Positions 12,737 through 23,256 of a DNA stretch of 64,000 nt are shown piece after piece. Made by a program: the position numbers and the translations under genes. Where the stretch lies: assembly GCA_020747015.1 (NCBI GenBank), contig JAGTJM010000052.1:124001-188000 (forward strand), in the 5' to 3' direction. The first letter of the stretch is position 1. Each line of letters starts with the position of its first letter. The stretch comes from Pyrenochaeta sp. MPI-SDFR-AT-0127 (taxonomy: Eukaryota; Ascomycota; Dothideomycetes; Pleosporales; Cucurbitariaceae). The notes below the pieces were generated by a model, which had not been told where the DNA came from, ran no database searches, and saw only the letters and a program-made list of their open reading frames with translations.

Positions 12737-13397
12737 ATGGTCCTCTACAGCTTCTACATCTTTGATCGCCATAGTAGGTCTTCATTTCAGTCCAGCACCC
12801 AACAGCATCGGCGATCCCAGCTTCCACCGCTCTACATCCCCCTACTCCTACTATCCTACTATCGTATTATCGTACCACCTGCACACTGCAAGCTGCACGC
12901 TGTAAGCTGCTGACCGCACAATTACAGCCGAGTGCATCTACTCCCGGCGCTGGACACCGCGTCCGACCTCGAGCAGCTCAAAGTCCGCACGTCCTCCCTC
13001 CGGCTCCTCCATAACAAGCAATGGCGACGCTGCCCCCACCACCCGCAAACCCATGTCCCACGCCGATGACGAGAAGCTCATCTTTGGCCTCGTCTTCTCT
13101 CTCCGCAATCTCGTAACCAAGCTTGGCGGTGCCGACGACACATTCCTCTCCTACCGCACCGGCGAGTACAAGCTACACTACTACGAGACCCCAACGCGTA
13201 TGAAGTTTGTCATGCTCACGGATACCAAAGTCATCAACCTGCGCCAGTACTTACACCAGATCTGGGCAAATCTCTATGTCGAGTACGTGGTTAAGAATCC
13301 GCTGGCGCCCGTCGAACACCCTGGGGGTATTGGTGTGAGCAATGAACTGTTTGAGAGGGGGTTGGAGGCTTTCATAACAGCAGTGCTACCAGCGTGA
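12737..13397 (+). CDS. BET5: TRAPP complex core subunit Bet5/TRAPPC1
   Basis: Two exons (12737-12773 and 12928-13397) give 168 aa. Bet5 is a small longin-fold core subunit of the TRAPP complexes, the exchange factors for Rab Ypt1 in ER-to-Golgi traffic and autophagy. The N-terminus MVLYSFYIFDRH followed by ECIYSRRW is the family hallmark. The segment KLIFGLVFSLRNLVTKLG and the strands KLHYYETPTRMKFVMLTD complete the longin fold. A Ser/Pro-rich insert of about 25 residues follows the first strand, a usual feature of fungal Bet5. The 154-nt intron interrupts codon 13. The start is fixed by the conserved MVLYSFYI. Confidence 0.95.
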
Positions 13398-15601
13398 GGG
13401 GAGAACAGAAGTCCAGCAATACAACGACAAAAACGAGACAATCCAAAGTGACATGCCATTGAGTATGCACTAGGGGAGTCAACATGAGCGCAGAGATACT
13501 CCTCTCTAGCTGCACAGCTGGCCGTGGTATGTGGAACATATGCGCCTTGGCTGCTGAAACTTGCCTTCAGCATCTGGCCGACTTTGGCGCCTGGGAAGCT
13601 TCGTTGCTCGCCTCCGAAAGGACGCTCGAGGCACATTTCTCATAGGAAGGCTGTAATCTTGCATCCCTGTCAGACCATAGCATTCCACGTTGTAGGCCAA
13701 GCCTCATAATTACCTGCGTAGTGCAGCCTAGAGGAACTCACATGGTAAATATCCATGAGCATATCACAATATACCTCTACCATCCGTGGAGTGTTTTCCA
13801 AATTTGCACTTGAATACCATGATCCAAGAGAGTGAAAAGAAGCTATGAGTGCTGTTTGTACAAGGTTTAGCAAACTGGATACCTAATGCTCCTTGCTCCA
13901 TTGCAGAGTGTTCCCTTCTTCTGCTCCTCACGTTCGCACTAAAGCTGTAGACTAATCCTAGTAAAAGCCCACGAGCTATAAGATTACCAAGGAGCTCGTA
14001 TTTTTTCAGTGCTAATGTCTCTATGAATCATATTGATAGCCTGTCTAACACTCGGAAAAAAAGAGAGCTTTTTCGTAGTAATAACAGTGTTTAAGAGAAT
14101 ATGGTTTCAGGCAAGCGCAAACTAACCCATCCCTAAATGGTTAGCGTGGCGCCACTTCACTGGAGAACAGAGACTTACTCTAGTAACATTATATTCAAAG
14201 ATAGATGAACGAATGATTCGAGCGGTGTGGTCAACAGAATATTGCTTGAATGAGATTTGGATAGACATTTGGGCACGCTAACATATCCTGAATTGACGGT
14301 TGTCGATAAGCAACTACCCAGCAATGCGTGGGTCCACCGACACTACTTGAGATCCAGACTCTCAATCGACCGAGCCCAGTCCAGACATGAGCATTTACAT
14401 GCACTAGCATTCTCTACTATTGAGACTTTCAACTCATAGATGCTATTTGGTTAATGCTTTACTTTGATATTATTTTCGATTTTCAGCATTACTATGAATT
14501 ATTGACACGTAGCCGTCAAAATCCTATAACTTTCAAGTTGGGAACGCCTTAGAAGATGCGCTTGATTCTTGAACGTCCCTCCCTTCGACTGGAAGAATGG
14601 TATCTCTAGAACGTTCACTCGCTTCCTACGTGCTCAACGCATCAAGTTCTGCCTGCAACGAAAGATCTGGCGGGTAGGAAGTTGGACTGACAAGATACTA
14701 TGGGATACCAGGCTCTAATGACTGTCCACAGCATCTTTCGAGAAATTCCATCTCAAACTTCCCAAACTTTGGAAGGGATTTCTCTTCACAAGGCGAATGT
14801 ACCTAAGGTGCGGTCAATATTACGTTGCGAATTTGTAAATCTTTGGAATATATGAGCAAAGCTAGCTAAGAATTAGAGGAAGAAATAACTACCTCCGCGC
14901 CCAGGCTTACTCTGTCTAAGTTGGCCTAGCCAAGGATAACTTGTTTTGCGTTTATCTTTGCAGGCTTGCTCGGAAGTCTCTCTCCACAAAGAGTACACTC
15001 AGAATATTAGCGCACATTTGCCTCATAACTCAAGCACAAACATACGTGAGTTCCATTTAAAACCATCATTTGGAAGCAATTTGGCACTAGCATTGATATT
15101 GAGAGCTAGGCTGCTCAGATGGGATGGTTGCAATGGCACGCAAGACCTTGTATTCTGGGTCTCCTTCCTCGTGTTCGAACACTGAAATGTTGACGGCCAC
15201 ACATTGCGCGCCACAAGCGTGTAGTTACTGTCACACTTAAGACTACAACAGACGCCCATGTACTAGTTCTTAGGAGAAGCTCTGTCAACATTGATCCTCT
15301 TCAACTGCGTGGTCATCAAGCAATGCATTCAAGTAAGGCGGGAGATCTGGTAAGGTGCGCAGCTTACTGGTGGGGCATGCTAGGCGAATCGCCTTCACTT
15401 CGCGTTACAGGGCGATTAGACCTGGCTGCAAGCATCATGTGGGAGGATGCAGCCACTTTCAACCCCTCGTCTCGCAACATTACATGTGCGAGCAGCCTTC
15501 CTCGATGCGACGGCGCCCACGATATGCGTTTGCGCGCACTGAGCTCTGCGCGCTAGCCCACGTCACGCGTTCACGTCGCGCTCTATGCCCCCGGCGTTAC
15601 T
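13398..15601. other. Gene-free stretch between BET5 and the kinase at 15.6 kb
   Basis: About 2.2 kb. From roughly 13.9 to 15.0 kb the sequence is richer in A+T than its surroundings and holds only short frames without family resemblance. I found no tRNA, no recognisable transposase and no RIP-like dinucleotide bias as strong as at 29.6 or 39.9 kb. Confidence 0.5.
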
Positions 15602-17246
15602 ATGTCGTTAACCGGTAGCTCTTCTACGTGGTCTACCTTTCTCTCAGATCTGCCTGCCTCGGACGACATTGGCACCATTCCCGGCGAAGACCAGTTCCAC
15701 CGAAACTTCGTGGAGTACTGTACCACCATCCGCGAAAGAGACCCGCAGCGATTACTCGCCCGTTTCCTTAGGCATCATGACCAAATAATAGCCTTTATCG
15801 GCGCCCTGGACGAATCGACTGGCCTAGATACGTCTAGGTGTCTGAGTTCTGTATTCTGGTCCAAAGCCTTCGAGACAGTCCAGGCATGTCCACCCAACAG
15901 ACTGCACACATCAACTTGCTTGAAAGCTGACCTTCAATAGAGAGCACTCGACACCCGGCAGAGGGATAAGCTCTTTCGACAATGTCTCCCACGACTCAGC
16001 GACGTTATCCCAGCGTTCGGTCCCGAACTTTCGCTGTTCCCAGACAATGAAGTAGTTCAGAAACCGCTCCAAACCATTTTTGCGGTATACATGGAATGCT
16101 ATGAGAGGATGTTTCAGGTTCTGGACTTGCAGTATACCGACGGTGAGTGTCATTACTTCGGACCTTTTGGTTCTTCGGCTGACCATAGAGGAAGTTAACT
16201 TTGAAGCCTTCATCGCTCAGGTTGAAGGTGGTACCCAAACGATAGCTACGTTGAAGGACGAATGGGAACAGCTGATCAAGCAAGCCGCGATAGATCAAGC
16301 CGCAGCCCGACATAATAATACTAACCTTAGTTACTACAACACCACGGTTGGCCCCTACAATCCCTATAGGACCAATGTATCCTTCGAATGGCAGGAGACA
16401 CTTGGTCAAGGCGCTTATGGACAAGTACACAAAGTCCGCGAGACCTCCACTGGGACCTTTTATGCACAGAAAGTCATTCGCGTTACCGATCCTAATTCTA
16501 AGGCTCATGTTGAGAAGGAGGTCTTGAATGAAGTGGCCATTATGCAGAAGCTGCGCCATCATCACATCGCATCCGTCCAATTCCACGTCTTCGAAGGAGA
16601 TACGTACAGTCTCATAATGCTACCAGTCGCTGAATGCGATCTTCGAGCATTTCTTCGCCGATGTGCCGACAAGCAGTTCCCCAGGACTGAACTGACCCAT
16701 ATTACATCCTGGTTTGGTTGTCTCGTTAGCGCTCTAGCATATGCGCATTCGAAGCATATCAAGCACGAAGATATCAAGCCTAGTAATATTTTGATTAAAG
16801 ATCACCAACCTTACTTGACAGACTTTGGATGCGCAAAGGACTTCTCGGAGCTAGACAGTTCTACATCGACGGACACGCTTACGTTCGGGACACCGGTTTA
16901 TTGGGCCCCTGAAAGTCAGCCAAGAGGTCGCAGTGCAGATGTGTTCTCCCTCGGTTGTGTCTTCAGTGAGATGCTTACTGTTCGACACAAACGAAGACTA
17001 GAGGACTTTCAAAAGTATCGCTATGTTAAACATCGAGATAATGCATATGCCTTTCGCGAGAACCTAGACAAAGTACTTGACTGGTTGGATGATATAATAC
17101 CTCGGAATGACGAGGTTGGGGATTTGCTCAAAGAACAAACTTTCAAGATGCTGGAACGTAGTGTACACAGGAGGAGAGAGGCAAAGGATATCAAGCGAAG
17201 CTTGCGCACAGAGAGTGATTATGTCTTTTGTACAACATGCTCCTAA
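15602..17246 (+). CDS. Protein kinase of uncharacterised fungal family
   Basis: Predicted exons are 15602-15883, 15941-16142 and 16189-17246, giving 513 aa. The first ~220 residues are helical and unassigned. The kinase domain follows with glycine loop GQGAYGQV (about residue 234), lysine in YAQKVI (about 253), DFGCAK (about 371) and YWAPE (about 399). The catalytic loop reads KHEDIKPSN: the HRD arginine is Glu, so this is a non-RD kinase, but the catalytic Asp, Lys and Asn are present. It is therefore probably active, without the usual Arg-mediated activation-loop control. Intron 1 uses a GC..AG pair (donor GCATGT at 15884); this is the only splice I found that joins the frames. The gene lies near a HeLo-pseudokinase gene on the same strand (19.1 kb). 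No substrate can be named. Confidence 0.8.
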
Positions 17247-17636
17247 GATTGAGCTCTGTGCCGACGTGCAATTAATGCACAGGCACCTGTTGGCCACATG
17301 TGGCGCCCTGCTTAGCCACATAGTTATCTTGTGCAACAAATTCACCCGCACCATTCTCGAACTGAGTTTGGTTAACAAGTGTCTTTGCAAGAAGTTGAGG
17401 TTGAGGTTATGGTGTATGCACATAGTTAAGGTACTGGCACAGAATCTTAGATCTGAAAGTCTTTTGTCAACTTCCATTTGGAGTGGCTTGCACCATTCTA
17501 CGTCGCTTATCTATTCTTATGGGTGGTTAAGACTTATCGCCCGAATACACTACTACGTATTTGAATTGTTCTTGAGTCTTTCCCTCGGCCACGATGATCC
17601 TGCTGCCCTCGCCATCGCTCTTTGGGCAACGTCCCC
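17247..17636. other. Convergent intergenic region
   Basis: 390 nt lie between the stop codons of the kinase (plus) and the ribokinase (minus). Nothing recognisable. Confidence 0.5.
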
Positions 17637-18819
17637 TCAATTACCCACAGATATATCGTCTGAGATCGTAAGATTGGAGATGTCCAACTCGTTGAAGGGT
17701 GCATCAAACTTGTCGATCTCATCAGACCAAGGAATGCCGTGTTGAGCGCCCAGTTTCGTAATCGTCAGTGCGGCAGCTTTGTTCGCCCGAATGACAGCTT
17801 GCTTGATATCCCAATGTCCTGCTTCTTTCTGTCTCAGATAATCAGAAGAGTAAGCGCCTGTGAATGTATCGCTAGCAGCGTAATCAGCTTTGATAACCTG
17901 TAAAACGCAGCAGGACTTACCCTGCACCAGTAGTATCTACCACTTTAACCTTGTACGCAAGGCAATGACCGCGCTCTTTTGCCGTAGCGTAATATGCTCC
18001 TTTTGCCCCGAGAGTGATAATCACATTCTTGACGCCTCGATTTAAAAACTCCTGGCAAATGACAGGCCAACTGTCTTGGTTGACTTCATCCAGGTCACGT
18101 CCAGACATGATCGCCGCTTCTGACTCATTGACTAGCAAATGCGTTAACCACCGATATGTTCGTTTTGTAATCGGATTCGCCGGCGCAGCGTTGAGTACGA
18201 AGTCAATCCCAGCCCTGCCCGCTGTTTCAATCATCTGCTCAACAACCTCTTTGTGAATTTCCATCTGTGCAACGCAAAGGTCCGGACGCATACCGTGCCC
18301 GAGACCCTCGACCCGTAGGAAATGTTCCTTCTTCCATGTGGCTGTTGCACCGAGTGTAAACAAGCATCGGTTCTCGCGCGTGTAATTCTCCACCATGACG
18401 AAGCAGATACTTGACTGCGTATTCGGGACTGTAATGATGCCGGACGAGTCAACCCCGTTCTTGTTTAATTCAGCGTAAAATCTCTCGCCGTATTTATCGT
18501 CGCCTACTGCACCGACCATTCGGACATTGATCTCAAGTTCATTCTTTGGCTCCGTGGTGGTTGTGCCATGCTCACGGTCTACTGGTTTAGTGCCGCCATG
18601 GTCGTCTCGTGACTGGTCTGTCGTTGGTGTTTCGTGGACATCACCAGGTTGTCTATGACATGTTCTGTAGGTCGCAATAGCGGAATTGGCACCTTTCCCG
18701 CCCAAGGCTTCCAGATACTCGTTTGCTAGAAGACTTTCGCCGCCATCGGGAATGCGATTAGCGATCATGATTAGATCGTAATCCAACCCACCAATGATTG
18801 ATATGGTTTTTGACACCAT
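17637..18819 (-). CDS. Ribokinase (PfkB family carbohydrate kinase)
   Basis: Two exons (18819-17921 and 17871-17637) give 377 aa. Ribokinase phosphorylates D-ribose to ribose 5-phosphate. The first PfkB signature, GGKGANSAIA, follows an N-terminal strand (ISIIGGLDYDL). The second, DTTGAGDTFTGA, carries the catalytic aspartate and is split by a 49-nt intron after the first GAG. LNAAPANP and VNESEA also fit ribokinase. Between the two beta-meander strands there is a polar insert of about 40 residues (Thr, Asp, His, Gln-rich), common in fungal homologues but variable. MVSKTISIIGG at 18819 is preferred; an in-frame extension upstream adds only non-conserved residues. Confidence 0.92.
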
Positions 18820-19125
18820 CTTGCTGGATTTGAGGTTGCTCAGTCGGTCGCTAAGTATGGAAAAGGTCAATACAGCAATCAGGCAGGAAGCGTGTCTTCA
18901 TACCCCACGGGGATGTCAGCCTTATAGGTGCAGCGAGCCGTCACCCCGCCCCCCAAAACCATGCCACAGGATGCGCTGCCTAACTTGTAGCCGCCAGGGG
19001 CTTGCTCAGCCTCGTTTTACCGCGGACCTATGTAAGTCGTTCTCTTCGCGCTTTATCTCTTTCTCTTATCCTACTGGTGACCAAAACTCTCATGCGATAT
19101 ATTGATCGTGCATTGCCAACTTATC
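18820..19125. other. Divergent promoter between ribokinase and the HeLo-pseudokinase gene
   Basis: 306 nt between start codons pointing away from each other. No specific motif recognised. Confidence 0.5.
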
Positions 19126-21162
19126 ATGGCTGACGTTGTCAGTATTGTCGCGCTCAGTCTTACTTGTTTCCATGGCTGTGTCAAGGGACTCGTTGTTCTC
19201 AGCAAGGCCAAACATTACAATCGAGATGTATCGGACGTACGTTTGCAGACAGAGCTAATACTCCATTCTTTGACGACGTGGGCGCAAGAGGCTGGATTGA
19301 CGCAAGATCCACCGACATTGCTGATCAGCGCGCACAATGCTGCATTCGTACCTGGAATACTGGGCCAACTAGAAACACTCTTATCAGACATCAATGTATT
19401 GCGACAGCGATATGGAATATACTTGCAGCCAACAGATGAGGATGTGGACAGCGTTGACGACGACGCTTCGATCCTGCTCAGCAGCGATTCGCAGCGCCGG
19501 CGTTGGACAGGGAAAATCGACGTTGCAGTGTTTTTAAAGAGAAAGGAACCGTGGAAGAGACTCAAATGGGTCACTCTAGATGACAAGAAATTCGATCGAT
19601 TGTTGGATAGAGCCAAAGGTTATGTTGCTGAGTTGGGCAAGTTCTTGGAGCAAGCGAGACAGGATCGAATGGAACGACATCTGGAGTTCTGTCTTCGGAC
19701 TGCGATCTTGCATGCTGATGGTGAACATGAGCTCGGTGTTCTTGGGAGAGAGTTCCAAAAGACTGAGTCTAAGGTTGCGGTTTCTGCGGCTGCAAGGCTG
19801 AAGCAGTCAAGGCTCAAATTGGGCATACTCGAGTCAAATCCGGAGCCGTCAACTACGGCGCTCACAAAGTCTATCTCGGCTGTTTCGATGGGGTCTAGTC
19901 ATGATTCTACGATCTACGAGGCGCGGAGCGATCCCGTCAAAGATATGAAGCTCTCTATGCGGTTCCTAACTCTTGGTCGAGCGGCCCGAGCCGAGCGGCT
20001 GCGAACGTTAGCCCAATACGATGGCGTAACGGTTCTTCTGGAATGGAAGTACGTCACAACTATGAAGGACTCGACCATCATCAGACGCGTCAACCAAGTC
20101 GCTGGGTTTCTGCAAAACATGGGGTCTACACTCCATAGTCTCCAATGCCGTGGTTTTGTGGAAGACCACATCGCGAAGCGGTACGGCTACATCTTCGACC
20201 TTCCACATGATCTAAGCTTCACTTCACGTCGCTCGCTCTCGTTTGATAACATTGCAAGGAGACCACCTCCTGCGCCAGAGCTTCGCTCACTTCGCCAGAT
20301 GCTAGATCAGTCTACCTTACCTTCGCTCAACGCTCGCCTCACCCTTGCAGTCACGTTTTTAGAAACGCTTCTCAATCTGCACACATCTGGTTGGCTACAT
20401 AAGGAGCTCCGCTCAGACAACATCATTCTAATCCGTAAGCCCGAGAGTCATTCTAGAATTTCGACGACAACCAGCACTGATCTGTCAGATTATTCAGTCT
20501 ACATAGCTGGATACGTGTACTCCCGTGTTGACAACCCCGGCGAACTGACCGAACCACTGGAATCTGATCTTGAAGCTGATCTTTATCGACATCCATCTTC
20601 ACTATACGGTTCGAGACAGCCATATAGGAAAAGTCTTGACATCTTTAGTGTTGGGTGCACGTTGTTAGAAATAGGGTTGTGGATGGGCCTGAGACAGATT
20701 CTGATGAAGTACTCGCCCTCCAGCGCGAAAAGCCAGCACAAGACGAAAGCAGCTCTACCTTCCATATATGAGCGATCTTTCTCAGACCCGACACTAGCGC
20801 ACAGAATATCCTCACTAGACCAAGACGAATTCAGACAGCATGGAAGCGAACTTGATCGTAAGGCGAAGCGGCCACTCGATCTTATGGAACTTAAGCATGA
20901 GCTTCTTCTCTCACAATTCACCAAGCGACGATCTACTCACGAACAGCCTGGAATCAACCAATCATCCCGAACAGCAGCTGATCGAAGTTTAATTATGAGC
21001 TCCCTAGAAGCTGCTATGGGCAAGCGGTACACGACGATTGTGGAAGAGTTTCTGGCTGCAGCGAATACGGTGAAGGAACTCAAGGAGGACGAACATGAAT
21101 TTGCGTTAGATCTGGAGATGAAGGCCAGGGACACTATGAGGGCTATTGCGGATGCCATGTAA
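19126..21162 (+). CDS. HeLo-domain protein with C-terminal pseudokinase (MLKL-like architecture)
   Basis: Single exon, 678 aa. The N-terminal ~230 residues match the HeLo (prion-inhibition and propagation) domain: a hydrophobic first helix MADVVSIVALSLTCFHGCVK, then AKHYNRDVSDVRLQTELIL, like HET-S and relatives. HeLo domains are membrane-active cell-death domains. From about residue 298 the protein is kinase-like, but the catalytic residues are missing. The catalytic loop reads LHKELRSDN (about 424; no catalytic Asp), the DFG position reads AGY (about 459) and APE is replaced by RHP. The late helix DIFSVGCTLLEIGLW is kept. The C-terminal MGKRYTTIVEEFL segment is shared by many fungal HeLo-kinase proteins. 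The start was moved to 19126 because the frame upstream opens only with TTG. A role in regulated cell death or self/non-self response is inferred from the domain, not shown. Confidence 0.85.
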   Translation: MADVVSIVALSLTCFHGCVKGLVVLSKAKHYNRDVSDVRLQTELILHSLTTWAQEAGLTQDPPTLLISAHNAAFVPGILGQLETLLSDINVLRQRYGIYLQPTDEDVDSVDDDASILLSSDSQRRRWTGKIDVAVFLKRKEPWKRLKWVTLDDKKFDRLLDRAKGYVAELGKFLEQARQDRMERHLEFCLRTAILHADGEHELGVLGREFQKTESKVAVSAAARLKQSRLKLGILESNPEPSTTALTKSISAVSMGSSHDSTIYEARSDPVKDMKLSMRFLTLGRAARAERLRTLAQYDGVTVLLEWKYVTTMKDSTIIRRVNQVAGFLQNMGSTLHSLQCRGFVEDHIAKRYGYIFDLPHDLSFTSRRSLSFDNIARRPPPAPELRSLRQMLDQSTLPSLNARLTLAVTFLETLLNLHTSGWLHKELRSDNIILIRKPESHSRISTTTSTDLSDYSVYIAGYVYSRVDNPGELTEPLESDLEADLYRHPSSLYGSRQPYRKSLDIFSVGCTLLEIGLWMGLRQILMKYSPSSAKSQHKTKAALPSIYERSFSDPTLAHRISSLDQDEFRQHGSELDRKAKRPLDLMELKHELLLSQFTKRRSTHEQPGINQSSRTAADRSLIMSSLEAAMGKRYTTIVEEFLAAANTVKELKEDEHEFALDLEMKARDTMRAIADAM

Positions 21163-21408
21163 GAGACGTATTAATGCTTGTACTTCTTGTGTAATGTTTC
21201 GTCAGCAGCTGGCCATCATTTCGTCTTGGAATAAATGCGCTATTGATTTTCTGGTAATGGTGTATATTGATATTGTTTTACTATTTAGAATTTTCGATTG
21301 TAGTTCAGCTTTTGTTATGTTTTAATGAATGCAAATGCATGGCATCGAAGACGGGTCAACCCACTAAGCGTGCGCCTATCCATTCTCTGACGTTGATCAC
21401 TCGGCAAT

Positions 21409-22864
21409 TCAAAACACCGTACCATCACTTTCAATAATAATTGGGCTTGATTTTGTCTCGGGCCTCTTCTTTGCTGCAATTTCTCGGCCGGATTTCCATG
21501 TACCGGCTTCGAGCAGCTGCGCCATTGTAAGATGCACCCCATCCATCCGTTTCAAGACCAACTCATAAAGCTTGTCGACTAACACAAGCGTCATGGCACG
21601 CCATTCCACAATCACGTCATCGTTTGCTTTGAATAAGGGGAGGTCGCCACCAGATGCTTTGAGACCTGCATCGAGTGCATCTTTCTTGAGTGACAATACG
21701 CCTAGATCCACAAAAAGACCGCCGTTGCGATATTCGGGTAGAGCCGTAAGCGAGTCTGTTTCAGTCCATTGTATGCCCAAAATGCGTTGAAAAGGAACCA
21801 TCAGGGAGTAGGCAAGCCATTGAGTGAGTTTGTGGAAGGGCTGAATATAGTTGGTTTCGTCCTCGACTGTGTTTGCTTGTTGGTTCTTCAGTGTGCTCAA
21901 TGGCCACGCATCGCCAATTGACTGATTATTCACAGTTGTCCGATCTTTAGGCCAAACAGGTATGAGTAGAGTTTGAAGAACATCCCAGAATACCAGGATG
22001 TCTAGTTTTGAGGGATCGGCTGCGGTTTTCATCAAGTAGTCTACTCGCACAGTAAGCTTCCCTGCTCATATTTCGCGTTAGTGCACGTACCGACAACATT
22101 CCCAGGTCGACCTTCCTTGCCGAAGACCTCGGGTTGAGCCAGCAAGGATTTCCCTAAGCTTCTCAATAAGTCTGCGCGAGAATCAAGCCCAGGTATTGGG
22201 TTGCTTTCTGAGATCTGAAATCCTTCAGCCAGTGCACTAGTCTGCAGCTGCTCCAGGCCCTTTCCTGCAATAAATGTTAGACAGAAAACCCACCACGTGC
22301 ATGTGAATGTGTGCCTACCATCAACAGTGGGGGCCTTCTCATCCTTCTTCGCCGTGAAATCAAGACCATTGAACATATATAAGCTGGCAACGGCAATACC
22401 CTCGCTCCGTTCGTACTTTCGATCTGTTCCAGGCTCAATGTAGCGCCAATGATCTCCCGCACCGGCGTCCAATAGCACAGAGACAAAGAAGAGGTCAATT
22501 AGGCGGCGAGTAAGCTCCGTTTGATCAGATCCGTTTGTTTTCCATTCTTCGATAAGGTTAACAATACGAGGCACATTGCCGACTTCGAAATGTTGCCATC
22601 TCCCATGCGGCGGGATGGTATCGAACTTGTCAGGGCCAAAATCACGCTGACCGTAAGGTATTAGCTTCTTGACCTGAAAGTAGGTTATACAATCGTATGT
22701 ATACGTACCTTAATGACTGAGGTCACAAAGTCTGCAACATCACTCAGACGCTCCTCGTGGACGTCGAAATGGCTGAGCTTACCAACCTGAGCCGCTTTTC
22801 CAACTAATTTGGCACGCTCTCGAACAGCATTGAGTGAAAGGAGATATTTGACCTTGGAATCCAT
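21409..22864 (-). CDS. URC4-like protein (DUF1688), uracil catabolism
   Basis: Four exons on the minus strand (22864-22709, 22646-22319, 22264-22091 and 22040-21409) give 429 aa. The DUF1688 family includes Urc4 of the fungal URC pathway, which degrades uracil by a route distinct from the classical reductive pathway. The biochemical step of Urc4 is not established. Diagnostic stretches are IPPHGRWQHFEVGNVPRI and VLLDAGAGDHWRYIEP followed by SEGIAVASLYMFN. The last intron is modelled as 50 nt with the join GNVV-DYLM; an AG 29 nt after the donor would also keep the frame but implies an unusually short intron. No URC1 or other pathway gene lies beside it in this window. Confidence 0.9.
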
Positions 22865-23256
22865 TTGGACAAAGTATCAAAGAAGCAAATTGAGGCTCAC
22901 AAAACGTAGGTATAGCTAAAGATTCTTCGGTGTTCAAAAGGCGGGGTGGTGGCTGCCAGCAGGCATATGGTAGGTGCTTATGCGCCGTACCGGAGCTTGG
23001 CCGCTTTTGACACCGTGCAGATCTGCACTGGTACGATGTCACGATCTTGACGAGCGAGGACTAAAGGTGTGGAACTGCATGCGAGTTGACTGCGGTGTTT
23101 CCCGATCTGACGATCGTTCAGGGTTATTGTGCGCACGCTACCGGGACCAACCCTAGCTCATCACGATAGGGCCCCGGCGCTCGCCGATGGGTTCAACATT
23201 CTCATTCTGTTTGTTAACAAATCGCTGCATTCATGCTGTTATGGTAACCAGATCTT
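22865..23256. other. Intergenic region between the MFS gene and URC4 (both minus strand)
   Basis: 392 nt lie between the 3' end of the antiporter gene and the start of URC4. It should contain the URC4 promoter. Nothing else recognisable. Confidence 0.5.
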
